In this document: one piece after another, positions 1 to 11,312 of the stretch
Layout of the letters: each line of letters starts with the position of its first letter
Numbering within the stretch: position 1 is the first letter of the stretch
Origin: Clarkia xantiana subsp. parviflora
Lineage: Eukaryota; Streptophyta; Magnoliopsida; Myrtales; Onagraceae
Direction of reading: 5' to 3'
NCBI GenBank assembly: GCA_036873135.1
Contig: JAPTYO010000017.1
Location: 2,356,001 to 2,420,000, forward strand
Length of the DNA: 64,000 nucleotides
Position numbers and translations under genes: made by a program
The notes under the pieces: model-generated
What the model was told of the DNA's origin: nothing
Database searches by the model: none
Seen by the model: the letters and a program-made list of their open reading frames with translations, nothing else

Positions 1-30
1 GGGGTAGTTGTTTTGATATATGTCCTTCTC

Positions 31-147
31 TTCTCTCCTTCTGACCTCCTTTCATTCTCTCCTTCTGGCCTCTTTTCCTTCTCTCCTTCTGACCTCCTTT
101 CCTTCTCTCCTTCTGACCTCCTTTCCTTCTCTCCTTCTGACCTCCTG
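31..147. repeat. 24-bp tandem repeat, about five copies
   Basis: The unit is ttctctccttctgacctcct plus ttcc, repeated about five times with few changes. Being a multiple of three and stop-free, it reads as an 8-residue repeat (FSPSDLLS) on the plus strand and as an Arg/Glu-rich repeat on the minus strand. It lies downstream of the 'tgcaggg' motif of the Tat-H LTR on the minus strand. It is best seen as a minisatellite, not a gene. Confidence 0.8.
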
Positions 148-577
148 AGGCTTGTACTTCTTACCCCCTGGGGCTTGTCCTTCCGCTCTATGCTCTTCTG
201 CTTCCTTGGCTCTCTTCTCCTTGCCACCCTGCAAGAGGGGCAATACCAGGCACGGAGGGGGGGGGGGTGGTGCCTGATGAACCCTCTCCGATGCCTAAGT
301 CAGTACGGTTTTAGAGAGATAAAGCTAGAGAGATGTCAGAGCAAAATTATGCAACTTGCCAAGATGATCAAATGAATAGTGGAGGTGTGGTATTTATAGG
401 CAATGGTGTCATTAAGGTGGCTTAATGACATCGTTAACCTTTAAACACAGTTAATTAACCTTTAAGCACATAATTAAGACCTTAGGATACGGAGAAGGTT
501 GGCGGAATAAACCGAGTATGGGAGTCCAAGGATGGTGTCGGGGCCCTTGGGGGGAAGGGAAATCCGACCCCAAAGGG

Positions 578-775
578 TAGGGGTTGGGTGAGGCCACCCA
601 ACCCCTCCTAGGGGGGATAGGGTTGGCCAACCCTATCCCCCCTAGGGGAGATCGGGTTGGCCGACCCGATCTCTCCTAGGAGAGATCGGGTTGGCCGACC
701 CGATCTCTCCTAGGAGAGATCGGGTTGGTCCACCCGATCTCCCCTAGGGGAGGTCGGGTGTGGCCACCCAACCTC
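578..775. repeat. 34-bp palindromic tandem array in the Tat-H LTR
   Basis: About five units with a period of 34 bp, each combining two palindromes: ggttggccgacc and gatctctcctaggagagatc. The central units are almost identical and the outer ones diverge. Each unit can fold on itself, and neighbouring units can pair with each other. The array lies in the U3 part of the LTR, upstream of the TATA-like box on the minus strand. Confidence 0.8.
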
Positions 776-1129
776 ACCTAGGTGAGTTTGACTCGGCCGG
801 ACGAGCGCTTCGGCCTCGTCCGGGCCGTTGGTGTTCTCGCGAAGTGTTCGGGTTGAAGTTTCGATTTACAGTCATTAACGGGGTGATAAAAATAAAACGA
901 TTCGGAAGTCAACGGGTTCAAATTGGGCGTATATCCATCAGAGTCAAAATATATTGGTCGTGTCGACGCCCTGGATTAACCCGACGACAATGGATGACAT
1001 AGGCAATGATTTCTTCTCTCGGCTTCTCAAGTGCCCCGGCTATTGCTCAATCTCATATGAGGATGCCCCACGGTTAGCACTGAAGAGTTTAGACTTCGCC
1101 GCATGACGAATGTATGACTCGGTTGAGGA

Positions 1130-1615
1130 TCAACATGGATGACGTGGAGTAGTCCGTATTGGGGCACATATATTGCGCGAGATAAATTCGGCAGCTGACA
1201 CAAGAATGGTTGGCGAGCAAAGGGCCGTGCACGAAATGTGCTCTTCAGGGGCCTTGATTCGGATGATTATCCGAGTTGCAAAATGAGTAAAGAAAAGCTC
1301 AAAATTTGGGAATAAGATTGATCTCTTACCTGGGTGCCCGACATCTTTAATGGAAATTTGCTCCATATGTGAATGGACCTGCTGCATGTCCTGATTTTCC
1401 TGCTCCATCTTGAAAACATAACTTATGTACACCTGCCGCAAAGTAAATTCCCCAGGACCTCTGACAGAAGACACCAAAATTAATGTTTCATTTGCTTGAC
1501 ATCTCAAATGCTCATTGATCGGCACATTAATCTTCTGGGGATGCTCGATGATCTCTTGATATTTTCCATCTTTAGACATGTCTGATCTCAATGTGAGATG
1601 CCCATTGGTTACCAC
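1130..1615 (-). CDS. 161-aa open frame in LARD-2, function unknown
   Basis: An ATG-started frame of 161 residues in the conserved part of LARD-2. The matching LARD-1 sequence (about 47790-48250) is recognisable but broken by stops and small indels. A patch encoding MEQENQDMQQVHSHMEQ and its LARD-1 counterpart are well conserved, followed in both by a splice-donor-like caggtaagag. I recognise no domain. It may be a relic of a gag-region exon or chance open sequence. Confidence 0.25.
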   Translation of the reverse strand: MVTNGHLTLRSDMSKDGKYQEIIEHPQKINVPINEHLRCQANETLILVSSVRGPGEFTLRQVYISYVFKMEQENQDMQQVHSHMEQISIKDVGHPGKRSILFPNFELFFTHFATRIIIRIKAPEEHISCTALCSPTILVSAAEFISRNICAPIRTTPRHPC

Positions 1616-2009
1616 TGACCGGTTTAAACCTCACCGTAAAACAGATGTACAACTTGGTTCGGGGACGCGTATGAATTCCACACCTAATAGGAGGAATTTT
1701 GGCATGGAAGATTTTTGAAGCAGTCACATTTCACGTGGTTGCGACATCGTCGAAGTGGTCGTCTGATCTGCAAAAAGAGTAGAGACACTCAAATCTTAAG
1801 GAAAAAATCAAGTACAATTCATCGTACCTGAGCGTCGGATATCCCGACTGCGCAATTTATTCTTTGTGCAACTGGATGGCTGCACGTTCTTTTTCTGTTC
1901 CCCCATTTGGCTGACACCACTCGTATGTACCGGATACCTATCCAAGGGTAATTGAAAAGACCAAACACGAAAGTTAGTATAAAGAATAAAAGAAGTCATG
2001 CATGAGTTT

Positions 2010-3420
2010 TCAGAAAACTTCTAATTTCATTCATTTCATAATTTTGATTACATTTCAGAAAGAATCAAAATTTATGATCTAAGGTGTTTTGCACCAGCTG
2101 GGTGCACTATCTGGCTCGAACGCAGGACAGATGCTCAAAACAAAGTTTTTTTTAAAAAGGTTTTCTCGTCTTTGTTTAAACTCGATTAGCCGCACTCAAC
2201 TGCACAGTTAAACTATTTTTCTCAAAAAATGAATTAAATCTCTTTTTTAAAATTCTAGCTTATGCGAAGGTTGAGACAATCTAGCCGAAAAAGTGCAATA
2301 CACCTTGGATAAAAACGAATGACACTTTGATTTTTTTAAAATGCTCATGCATGCTCGAAAGTTAAAGTTTTACTGATAAGAAACTTACATCTTACAATCG
2401 GTTTACCTGAATGACACATATGGAATGTATTCACAAAATGAAAAATCCAGGTATTTTTAAAAAAAAAAATAACGCAAATGCGATGCATGTTTGGAATTAA
2501 AAGCTCAACAACTAAGAAAAGATTTACAATCTATCAAAAAACGAATCGTTTTTCCTAAAACAATGCCTATGAGATGTACATAAGATGCATACTTGAAATG
2601 AAATTTCTACAATTAAGAAAATTTACAAGTTATCTGAAAAGTTTTTTTTTTTGGGGTGTTTTTTTTTAACGAGGAAAAATTCAATGCATCCTAGTTGCTC
2701 AAAATTGAAAAAAAAAACAAGTGAAAAGTTTTTTTTTAAAAAATGCATATGATATGCATAAAAATAAAAACAATACGCAAACTTAATAAAGTTCTACAAC
2801 TAAGAAAAATTACAGTTTACCTGAAAGGTTTTTTGAAAATAATGCATATGAGATGCACATCTTTGAAAAAAAAAAATCAGGTAAAAGGTTTTTTAAACAA
2901 GGAGCCCTAAAACTAAGAGAGCTTACGATTTATCTAAAAAGTTTTTTTTTAAAATTAATGCATACTAGATGCATTATTTAAAATAAAACAATTCAGATAA
3001 AAAGTTTTTAAAATGATGCATATGGAATGCAAGTTCGAAATTAGAAGCTCTAATAGCTAAAAGGGAATTTAAAATTTTCCAAAAATGTTTTTTTTACAAA
3101 GCATGTATGATGCACTAAAAAGATTACAACCTACCTGAAGAGTTTTTTTAAGAAAAAAAATAATGCGTATGAAACACAAGTTTGAAATAAAAAAAAATTC
3201 AGGTAAGAGGTTTTTTTTAAAAAAAAAAATGCATACATGTTCGGAAAGAAAATTTCTAAATGACCAACTACTTAGCTGAATTGTTTTTTTTTTTTTTTAA
3301 ATGCAGTTAGATGAATGCATGAGAATAAAAGTTACACAGTTTAAAAAACATACAGTTTTCATGACAACTCTTTTTTACAACAAAAAACACGGATAAAACA
3401 ACATGTTAGGGGGTAAAAAA
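2010..3420 (-). repeat. A-rich degenerate tandem repeats of LARD-2
   Basis: A zone of diverged units of very roughly 100-150 bp. Each has a run of A or T, a 'gcatatgagatgcat'-like motif, and a segment like 'ctaagaaaatttacagtttacctga'. The same zone occurs in LARD-1 at about 44900-47350 in the opposite orientation. There is no coding potential. The motifs contain nested palindromes (gcatatgc and similar). Confidence 0.75.
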
Positions 3421-3477
3421 TGTGTGGCTTTGCTTTACAAGGTAGGTTCCACTGATAGGTTCCCGACAAGGTGGTTT

Positions 3478-3502
3478 CCTAAACCCTAAACCCTAAACCC
3501 TA
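3478..3502. repeat. Short telomere-like tract (ccctaaa)3
   Basis: Three consecutive ccctaaa units, the Arabidopsis-type plant telomere repeat, inside the LARD-2 internal region. The corresponding place in LARD-1 (about 45040) does not have it, so it is private to this copy. Three units are too few to suggest a former chromosome end. Confidence 0.6.
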
Positions 3503-3815
3503 TGATCATAAGACCTTCACAAGCGAGTGGAGTTTTTCCGAGCCGTACCGGCGGCCCAGGCGCTCTGGTCGTACCGTACTAAACCTCCGGGGTTCCTAGT
3601 TGCCCTGGGTTTTAGGCGTTTTGGAGATTACACTAAAGTGAGTGTGTGCGTATTCAAACAATGCCACAAAAAAAAACGTTAGTTAATAATTCTAAAATAT
3701 GACCCTGTCACAAAAAAAAAAAAAAACAAAGTTAGAATGGTGAAGATAATAAAATATAAAAAATTAAAAAACATGGCAATAAGCGATTATAATGAGCCCG
3801 AACCCACTAAAACTT

Positions 3816-3833
3816 CCCCAATAGAGTCGCCAA
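3816..3833 (-). other. LARD-2 primer binding site (Arg-tRNA type)
   Basis: On the minus strand the sequence after the LTR reads at, then tggcgactctattgggga. It differs at two positions from the LARD-1 site (tggcgactctgctgggga), which is the expected complement of the 3' end of a plant tRNA-Arg and is the type used by Ogre/Tat elements. The position directly after the LTR end supports the call. Confidence 0.7.
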
Positions 3834-3835
3834 AT

Positions 3836-5365
3836 TGTCGGACCTAAAATCTGACCTAAGGCGATTTACGTTTTGAAAACGTGGATTTTGAAAAGAGTCG
3901 CCACTAGTTAATTATTAGGCTAACTAGAATCCTAAATCACCCAAGCGAATAACGAATTAAACACCTAGGTATAAAATCGGTCTTCGATCAGAAATTCAAG
4001 TTCGGGGGTTCTATTACGAATTAAAAATATAGAACTTTAATTACACCATTTCGGTACTCAATTCACTTAATTGCCACTTTTAAAATTTAAACATTCATTA
4101 CGTCAAATTAATCTAACATTATAAAAAAAAACTAAACTAATTTTTACGCAAAAACTATTATTAACAATAAATATAAACCTAAAAAAAAAACTAATAAGCA
4201 TTTAATTCTCCTAATTGAAATAAAATCTAAACAAAACTAAACATGCTCCAAACATGATATAATTTAGTAATTACATATCATACACATATATTCACAAAAA
4301 CATGTTATCTAATTATATTTACATTTTAATTACCTAGCCAACATAATATAATAATAATAAAGAATAAACAGAAAATTTAAACAAAAAACAAATTATTAAA
4401 TAATAACAATAATAATAAAAAATAAAAAACTTAAAAATTACCTGCGCAGAAGTGTAAAGAACCAGCAGCAAGGACACGCCAGCGACGGAGCTCCGGCGGG
4501 ACACACCTCTGGCGACGGCGGATCAACCGGGACGGACAGCAACAGGGACGGACGAACTCCGCGGCGGTAGATCGGATTCCGCGATGGCAGGCCGACCGGA
4601 ATCAGCAGCAGCAAGGACCAACGATGCTGGGCAGGGAGCCAGGGAGTAGCAGGCGGTCTTGGTCGGGCCGGGGACGTCGTGCGAAGGCGCAGATCGACTT
4701 GGGGACGGCGGGCGAAGGCGTCGGCTCGGAAGGCACGTCGGGAGGACTTGGGGCTCGCCGGGACAGGGGCGGCGGTCACCGGCGGGAATCTGCCACTGGG
4801 GAAGACGACGGAAACAGAGTGTGCTGGTGGCTGGCGGAATCGGAGTGGGCTGGTCGAGGTGGCCGACTACGGCAGTGACGACTCCGGAGGTGGCTGGGCG
4901 AGACGAGGCCGGCGCGGTGGCTGGCTGGGAAGGGTGGCCGGATTCCATGGCTGCCATGATAGAGAAGACGAAAAAAAAAAAACTTTATTCACTAGTAGAC
5001 AAAATAGTACGTTTTTCGAGAACTGATGTATTATTATTGATGTGTGTCTTTTACATTGACAAGGGGTCCTTTTATAGCTAGATTAACACCTAAAATTAGG
5101 AAAACAATATTTTCCCTAATATACACTAATTAATTCCGAAAATTATGAATATATATTTACTGCATATTGCCATAAATATATATCATATATTTTCTGGATA
5201 TTACAAAATATTAAATGCATCTACACTATCCAAATTTAAACTAAGCCTATTTTTAGCAACCCCGTGACCTTCCATATTTAAATATTTCCATTTTTAAACG
5301 CGTTACACATAACATTTTTTAACGTGTTATATACGTGTTGCGCGTACCAAAATTAGGTGTTTACA
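3836..5365 (-). mobile_element. LARD-2 LTR (5' LTR of the minus-strand copy), 1530 bp
   Basis: On the minus strand it runs from tgtaaacacc (5365) to ggtccgaca (3836), with TG...CA ends like the LARD-1 LTRs. It has a TATA-like ctataaaag near 5068-5078 and, downstream, a GC-rich block at about 4438-4960, followed by AT-rich sequence. The open frames of up to 144 aa in the GC block are in non-corresponding frames in the other LTR copies, so I do not call them genes. Confidence 0.85.
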
Positions 5366-5834
5366 AATATCACTGGTAAATCTAGTGTTTAATAAAGAAA
5401 AAAAAAGTCAGAAATTCTAACTCATTATTGCAAATAACATGCAAAATTACAGAAAAAAATTAGAATAAGTTGGTATTTTTTTTGGTTATTTGCAATGTAA
5501 TAAGTATAAATTAATTTTTTACATTTGTTATTTGTTAAAAAATGAAACAAAATATTTTACATATTTTAAGAAATGACTTGATTATATATTAATATGTAAA
5601 AATAAATTCAGATTGTCATTTTTTTTAATTGTGAAAAAAAAAAATCGGTCTTGAACCGGACTAACGGTTTTGGACCGAAACTTGGACCGTTAAGTCCTGG
5701 ACCGTTTCAAACGGTCCTGGACCGATCCAGAGACCGTTTTTAGCATATCCATTTTAAACGGACCTTAACGGTGCTGGACCGGTCCTGGTCCAGGACCGGT
5801 CCATGATCAGCCCTCCTTCAAGATTCAAACGAAG
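5366..5834. other. Unassigned segment with acggtcc inverted repeats
   Basis: No gene is seen. The first part (5366-5640) is AT-rich. The second (about 5645-5815) is packed with direct and inverted copies of ggaccgt/acggtcc and ends in ggaccggtcctggtccaggaccggtcc. Read on the minus strand it begins gggctgatcatggacc. Such GC-rich subterminal repeats resemble the ends of some hAT-type elements, but I see no matching second terminus. Confidence 0.3.
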
Positions 5835-6431
5835 TGTAAGCATTGGGTCTATGGGTCGCCGTAATTGGGAGCCCATTAATTAAGTCTATGTACTTAAGAA
5901 ATTATGTAATGTCATATTAGAGATTTTTGGCTAGGACTAAAATTTCAATTGACATAGGATGCCCAAAATCGGGTCTCTCTATACACATGGCCGGCCGAAT
6001 TAATGCTAGGGGTAAAATGGACTTTTGTCCCCTTTACTCCTCTTATAAATAGGGAGTCCTAGGAGGGTTTCATAACACTAATTCTATTCATCTCTTCCTA
6101 AGTGGTGACATTAAAAGAAAATCCTCTTCCCTATTTACTAGCTACTTCGGCCGAAACACCCACATTAAAGGAGGTGCTAAATTGCGTCGAGCAATTTACT
6201 CTAGGAGATCCATCCCGCGAAGAATCGACTGAGGCTTTGCTTTGAGGCATAATCCGCGTAGGGCTTCTCTAACAGGAACCTCTACAGGGAACCGTCCGGC
6301 GGATCGAAAACACCTCTCAACGATCTTGGGCTACAAACATTGTAGGTATGTGCATCTTATTCCGAGGTGTATTAGTTACCATGCACGAATCTAGGGTTTT
6401 GTTTCCGTAGTATTAATCTCGTAATCCTACA
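5835..6431 (+). mobile_element. Copia-C 5' LTR, 597 bp
   Basis: It starts tgtaagcattgggtctatgg and ends cgtaatcctaca, followed at once by an initiator-Met-type primer site. A TATA box (tataaatag) lies at 6044-6052. It matches the LTRs at 7306-7903, 12498-13103, 63091-63677 and the partial LTR at 21132. This is the only plus-strand 5' LTR of the family here that has both ends. Confidence 0.9.
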
Positions 6432-6432
6432 G

Positions 6433-6445
6433 TGGTATCAGAGCC
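6433..6445 (+). other. Copia-C primer binding site (initiator-Met type)
   Basis: tggtatcagagcc lies one base after the LTR end. This is the classical complement of the plant initiator-Met tRNA 3' end used by Ty1/copia elements. Confidence 0.9.
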
Positions 6446-7305
6446 TGTGTTAGGGAGTTCGTGTTTTTGATAAAATTGATGTTCTAGGTTTTTCTTGATA
6501 GGGCCGTAATTTTTAACTTGTATTCTTTAAAAGTTTTAAATTTTCAACTTTTTGGGGTAAATCGTACTGGCCATGATTTTTAATGATGTTCTTAGTAAAG
6601 TTTGATGTTCATGATCTTCAAGAAAAACAAGACTTTTATCAAAATCAAACTTTGGATTCTTAATTATGAAAAGATTTGATCTTGAAATTTGAGCACTTGC
6701 TCTAATTTTTATAGTTTCGACCGAACCATGCTTTGGGAATTCAAGTTGAAATTTTTTATTTCTTAGTCCACAAGTAACCTAAAGTAACCAAAAAATTTGA
6801 TGAATTTTTGCTAAAAGTTTCAGCCGAATATTTTTTGTGCCTAGGGATTAGGCCAAAATTAAGGCTAGGTTCATAAGATAATTGTGGATAGTAACTATCA
6901 ATATATCTAACAAAAAATTAAGGATCTAGATATTATTTTTAATATAGTTGCCTACAATATTGAGAAATTATATACTATTTATGAAATATATATCCCTAAT
7001 ATTGGATATTGACAATAATATATTTTTTACAAGTTATATATATATATATATATAGTGTTGCGAAATATATATATGTATATGTTGTTGATTGATTATATAT
7101 CTATAAAGATAAAATCTTGATAATATATATATGTATATATATGTTTGCCGAAAATTATATATATATATATGTATATATATATGTGCAGAAATTTGGAAAT
7201 TATTCTATAATTAATTGTTACTCGGAGGCTAAGTTAAGTTTTTAGTGGACTTTAAAACCCTACTTGGCCCACAAGTCAATTTCGGCCGAACCATATGGGT
7301 TATGG
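6446..7305 (+). mobile_element. Copia-C leader, truncated
   Basis: AT-rich untranslated leader following the primer site. It aligns with the Copia-B leader on the minus strand (21117 back to about 19500), including ggcccacaagt near 7270 and its complement near 19506. It holds (AT)n-type microsatellites at about 7035-7190. The leader stops where the Copia-A LTR begins (7306), so gag and pol of copy C are absent. Confidence 0.75.
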
Positions 7306-7903
7306 TGTTAGATTACGGGGAGTAATCACTACGGAAACTAAATCATGGTACATGCTAGTAATCAAAATTACACAGCGGAAGATTCGCACATACCTCTACA
7401 GTTGTCCGTAGTCCCAAGATCTTTGCAGGAGGGAGTTCACGATCATCCGGTCGGCTCCCCCAGGGGTTCTTGTGAAGGAAGCCCTACGTGGTATATTATT
7501 CACATTAAAACCTCTGATCGATTATTGGCAAGAGACATATCTCTGGAGTGTTTGCTCGAAGGAAAATTGGCAACCCCTTGATCGATGATAGGTTCGGCCG
7601 ATATAGGTGTATTTGGGGGAGGGTTTTCTCGCAAATCACCACTTGAAGGGAATTGTGATTAACCCTAATAAACCCCCTAACTCCCCATATATATAGGAGG
7701 AGTAAAAGGGATAAAAGTCAACTTTACCTCTACCTAAATTTGGCCGGCCCATGCTTAGTATAGGGAGGCCCAATTTTGGGTCTCTCATGTCAATAGGGAT
7801 TTGGGTATGGCCCAATGTCCTAAAGTGACATGTACCCAATTAACATAGGTAACATATACATATAATGGGCTTCCATTTACGGCGCCCATCACATATGCTT
7901 ACA
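7306..7903 (-). mobile_element. Copia-A 3' LTR, 598 bp
   Basis: The plus-strand text runs from tgttagattacgggg to catatgcttaca, the reverse complement of the family LTR (tgtaagcatatg...taatctaaca). A TATA-like tatatatgg lies at about 7686-7696 on the minus strand. The flanking gctcccactcgtcgg at 7904 is the complement of a purine-rich tract, as expected just before a 3' LTR. Confidence 0.9.
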
Positions 7904-9072
7904 GCTCCCACTCGTCGGAATAGGAGGGTGGAGGGTGCCTGTTAATGTATTGTCGTCCAAATCTGCATCAACAATTCACTCCTTTGATCTAGTCCTTTTC
8001 ATCCGAATAGTTCATACGAGATTTTCCGTGCGACCGGCGGACACGACGGGCATCGTGCTACTCATCTATTAGGAGAGTTGTAGCCCCCGCGGAACGTTGA
8101 TTCCTTTTTATTCAATCAAACTGTTATAAACAACATTTATTTAGTGTCGAGCTGTAACCTAGGTCAACTGATAATTCTCATTTTGTCTAGTTTCCTCATA
8201 GGAACACTTCTCCAAGGTATCCATACAAGTATTCACAACCTTCAAATAATATCTGGTTGGTGGCCTCCTTAGTGAATACAAGAGTTGGTGAATTACACGT
8301 GAACTTGACCATCCCCATCGCTCATATCCTTAGTCAAACCCAACCGGTTTCCAAAGACGTGGTCACCGGGCCTTTTTGTTCAGCACTACGGTCGTAAGCC
8401 GGGAAGCGAACATTGAGCCTGACCTTAGATATGAGTTTTGAGTCTGTGAGGATACTTTGGGTGCCTCTACATAAGGCTCCCGGGATCAATCACACGCTCG
8501 AGGTGAAGAAGTTTGCGACCGCTAGAATCAAGAGGATTCTTTCCTAGCACAACCGAGCTGTGACTCCGTGTTCGGACGTGGCACGCGTAGTATGAAGCAC
8601 ACATCGATAGCATACCTGAATTTTTAAGTTCAAATGAATGGGACATGTCAAATCATGCTATCGTAGATTCTCATCTGGCCCAAAATGTGGATTAATGACG
8701 AACAAAGTTCATCACGGCGATCTGCAAAACGAAGATCATGTCGAGTTACTTCGACACTAGATGATCGTTCTGCGTAATCAGGTTTATCCCCCTGATTCTT
8801 AGCTAGCCTTACTTAGTAGAGGCCTCCTTACACCGCAAGACGACTGTACCTGTGTGACGAGGTAAGACCCACATTCGACATAGTTTTGGCAGAGGATTGT
8901 ATCCTCCTACGACTTAGTTTATAGACCGAAAATTTGATGTAATCAAAACATTATGACGTCGATTGATAATAAACTCAGTTGCAATTCTTTTGCTTACAAA
9001 ATTTAACTTTCTAATTTCAAAATTTTATCACAGATACATGCCACTACTAAACCCTACGCAATCCAAGCAGTG
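7904..9072 (-). other. Copia-A 3' untranslated region
   Basis: About 1.17 kb of non-coding sequence between the RNase H end and the 3' LTR, closely related to 13104-14250 (Copia-B), 61917-63090 (Copia-E) and 40767-41060 (Copia-D, partial). This is long for a copia element and its conservation across copies shows it is part of the mobile unit. Short frames in it are not conserved. Confidence 0.75.
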
Positions 9073-10584
9073 TTACATGCTTTTCGAATATCTCCCTGCG
9101 TAGTGGTTTAGTAATGAGTCCACAATCATGTTATCAGTCGACAAGTATTCCATAGTGATTGTATTGTCTTCTACCATAGATTTAGCATAAAAATATTTCA
9201 CATCAATGTGTTTGGTACTACTATGGTACTTCGGATTCTTTACTGCCGCAATGGCTGCCTGACTATCAGAGAACACCTTCAGATATTCTCCCGACGTCAC
9301 CATCAAGCAGTGTAGTAAGAAGCCTTTTCAGCCAGACCATATCCAGTGCATTCTTGGAGAGGGCTACGAATTTCGATTCCATCGTGGACAGCGCGACATA
9401 GGTTTTCTTCTTGCTCTTCCATGAAATGGCGGCATTAGCAAGGAGAAACACTCTTCCTGTGGTGGACTTACAATCATCCGGATCGCCACCATGATCGGCG
9501 TCACTATAACCGGTCAATTCTAACTTCCCGCGCTCATAGCACAATGCGTAGTCGGCAGTACCTTTATGATAACTAATAATTCGTTTTATAGTATTAAAAT
9601 GCTGATAGCCAGGATCCGATTGGAAACGTGCTACTTGGCCCACGGCGTAACAGATATCCCGACGGGTGCATTGCATGGCGTACATAAAACTACCAACCAT
9701 GCTTAAATACTCTGCACCCTTCAATTGTTCACGCTCTGCCAGGTTCTTGGGGATGTCACGTTTTGACAGTGCGCACCCAAACACCACCGGTGTATCCACG
9801 GGTTTGGCATCCTGTAACCTGAATCTTTTCAACAGTTTGTTGATATAAGCTTCTTGAGATAGACACAATTTCCAGGTAGCCCGATCTCTAGAAATTTTAA
9901 TGCCCAAGTTATATGTGGCATTTCCCATGTCTTTCATCTCAAATACAAATGGCAACCATGACTTTGACTTGTTAATAAAAATCACATCATTTGCGACAAT
10001 GAGTATGTGGTCCACGTATAAGGTTAGGATGACATAATTAGACCCGGAGGTCTTATAATACACACACGGATCCTCGTGAAGATTCACGAATCTGTTTCCT
10101 ACGATTTCCTCGTGGAATCTGCGGTACCATTGCCAAGACGATTGTTTAAGACTCTAGATTGACCTTTGGAGTTTACAAACTTTACGTTCGTTACTAGGAG
10201 TAATAAAACCCTCTGGTTGCTCCATGTAGATCTCTTCCTCCAGGTTTCCGTGAGGAATGTGGTCTTAAAATCCATTTGGTGCACCTCGAGATCGAGACTT
10301 GCGACCAAGACCAGAATGGCCCGTACCGTGGTATAACGCACAGTGTGTGAGTATATTTCGTCAAAGTCCACTCCGTAAAGTTGGGTATATCCTTTCGCAA
10401 CAAGTCGAGCTTTGTATCGCTCGACCTTTCCATTAGCAGTGAGTTTCAATTTGAGAACCCACTTTGTTCCTATGGCCCTGCGGTCAGCAGGTAAATCAAC
10501 CAAAGACCATACTGAATTGGCTTTCATTGATGAGATCTCTTCCTCCATTGTATTCCTCCATTCCTTCGGCTGAGGTCCTTCCAA
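9073..10584 (-). pseudogene. Copia-A reverse transcriptase and RNase H (broken)
   Basis: The RT begins near 10575 with PKEWRNTMEEEI, followed by AIGTKWVLKLK and YKARLVAKGYTQ. A frameshift near 10240 separates it from the second half. The active-site motif is YVDH at about 10010-10021, where active copies have YVDD, so one catalytic Asp is lost. RNase H follows with SDADHGGD, MESKFVAL (the usual E before F/Y is K), and FSDSQAAI. There is a frameshift near 9300 between the last two RNase H parts. The expected tail motif before the stop has a Leu-Leu-Asn in place of Pro-Leu-Thr. Confidence 0.9.
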
Positions 10585-10587
10585 CGC

Positions 10588-11312
10588 TTATTGTACTGTT
10601 ACTGGTTCTTCAACAGATGTTAGAGTGAAGATTTCTCCTCTCTCGATGGGATACTTTTTAGGAGAATTTCTATGCCTTTGACTACGTCTAGGCTCGTTGA
10701 TCCCATCATGGCTCTGAGCGGTACTCCCACTCGGAACAATGCTTCTTTTCGGAGCATCACTTCCACTGGGAATAAGGGCAGTGCTTGAACCTTCACCTAC
10801 AACATTTCTTGGATGACCTATTGGTCTCGGGATCCTATCTCCGAGATGAATTCCTTGATCACTAGGACCTGGAACCAAGTTAGTCCGATGACTCCCACTG
10901 GAAACAACAGGTAGTATCGGAGATTGTGGTATCGGTCCAACTACATGATTATCAAGTTCAACTTCGTTCGTCCCTGCAGCAATAGTGACTTGTGTGGTAG
11001 GGTTTTGTCCTCCCACTAGATTTACAATGAAATGTTTCCATTATCATTAACCATGTCATTCACTTGAGCTGCTGGTTCAAATATCCCACTCGAAGTAAGT
11101 GGGGCCGGATCATCAATGTTATCCTGCTCCAGTTCAATCAATACTTCGTCTGTTTTAATCTCTCCAAGCGTCGGAAATTTGTCCTCAAGGAAAGTTATGT
11201 CTCTAGATTCATGTTCGACTACGCCACAATTTTTTTGAGCTGACACGAATACATAACCCTTAGAGTTCTCTGAATACCTTATAAAGATACTTATAAGTCC
11301 TCTGGGTCCCAA
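10588..11312 (-). pseudogene. Copia-A integrase C-terminus and linker to RT (broken)
   Basis: The segment starts with the copia integrase tail (GYVFVSAQ, SRDITFLEDKFP), then an acidic stretch and a Ser/Pro-rich linker ending RRSQRHRNSPKKYPIE. There is an in-frame stop near 11020 and another near 10587, where caataagcg stands for caacaagcg, a C-to-T change. The linker is recognisable in copies B, D and E too. Confidence 0.8.

Larger units (their letters stand above)
1..940 (-). mobile_element. Tat-like Ty3/gypsy LTR (Tat-H), left end outside window
   Basis: Read on the minus strand this is a retrotransposon LTR. Its start is the complement of the sequence ending atatccatca at 940, which matches the start of the LTR at 55874-56647. 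A TATA-like box lies at 391-398 (complement of tatttata). The stretch around 225-350 has the 'gagagggttcatcaggcacc...cctcttgcagg' layout also seen in the other Tat-like LTRs here. It interrupts LARD-2 at 940/941. The other end, primer site and coding region are not in the window. Confidence 0.6.
941..3835 (-). mobile_element. LARD-2 internal region (partial, minus strand)
   Basis: On the minus strand this follows the LTR at 3836-5365 and its primer site, and aligns in order with the first part of LARD-1 (44710 to about 48400). Shared landmarks are the Arg-type primer site, the segment ending 'ggttcgggctcattata', an A-rich repeat zone, and a conserved stretch at about 1000-1900. It stops at 940/941, where the Tat-H LTR begins. 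The LARD-1 modules that lie further downstream (110-bp and 27-bp arrays, 3' LTR) are therefore missing from this window. No gag or pol motif is seen. Confidence 0.8.

Noticed and set aside
3478..3502. Interstitial telomere as a fusion point
   Set aside because: Only three units, inside a retroelement. Similar aaaccctaaccctagg motifs occur in the TRIM LTRs, so the motif is common and short.
4438..5081. Several overlapping frames of 80-144 aa on both strands
   Set aside because: They lie in the GC-rich block of the LARD-2 LTR and have no common frame with the two LARD-1 LTRs. GC-rich sequence lacks stops by composition.
6433..6445. Possible tRNA-Met gene
   Set aside because: Only the 3'-end complement is present and it directly follows an LTR. 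It is a primer binding site, not a tRNA gene.
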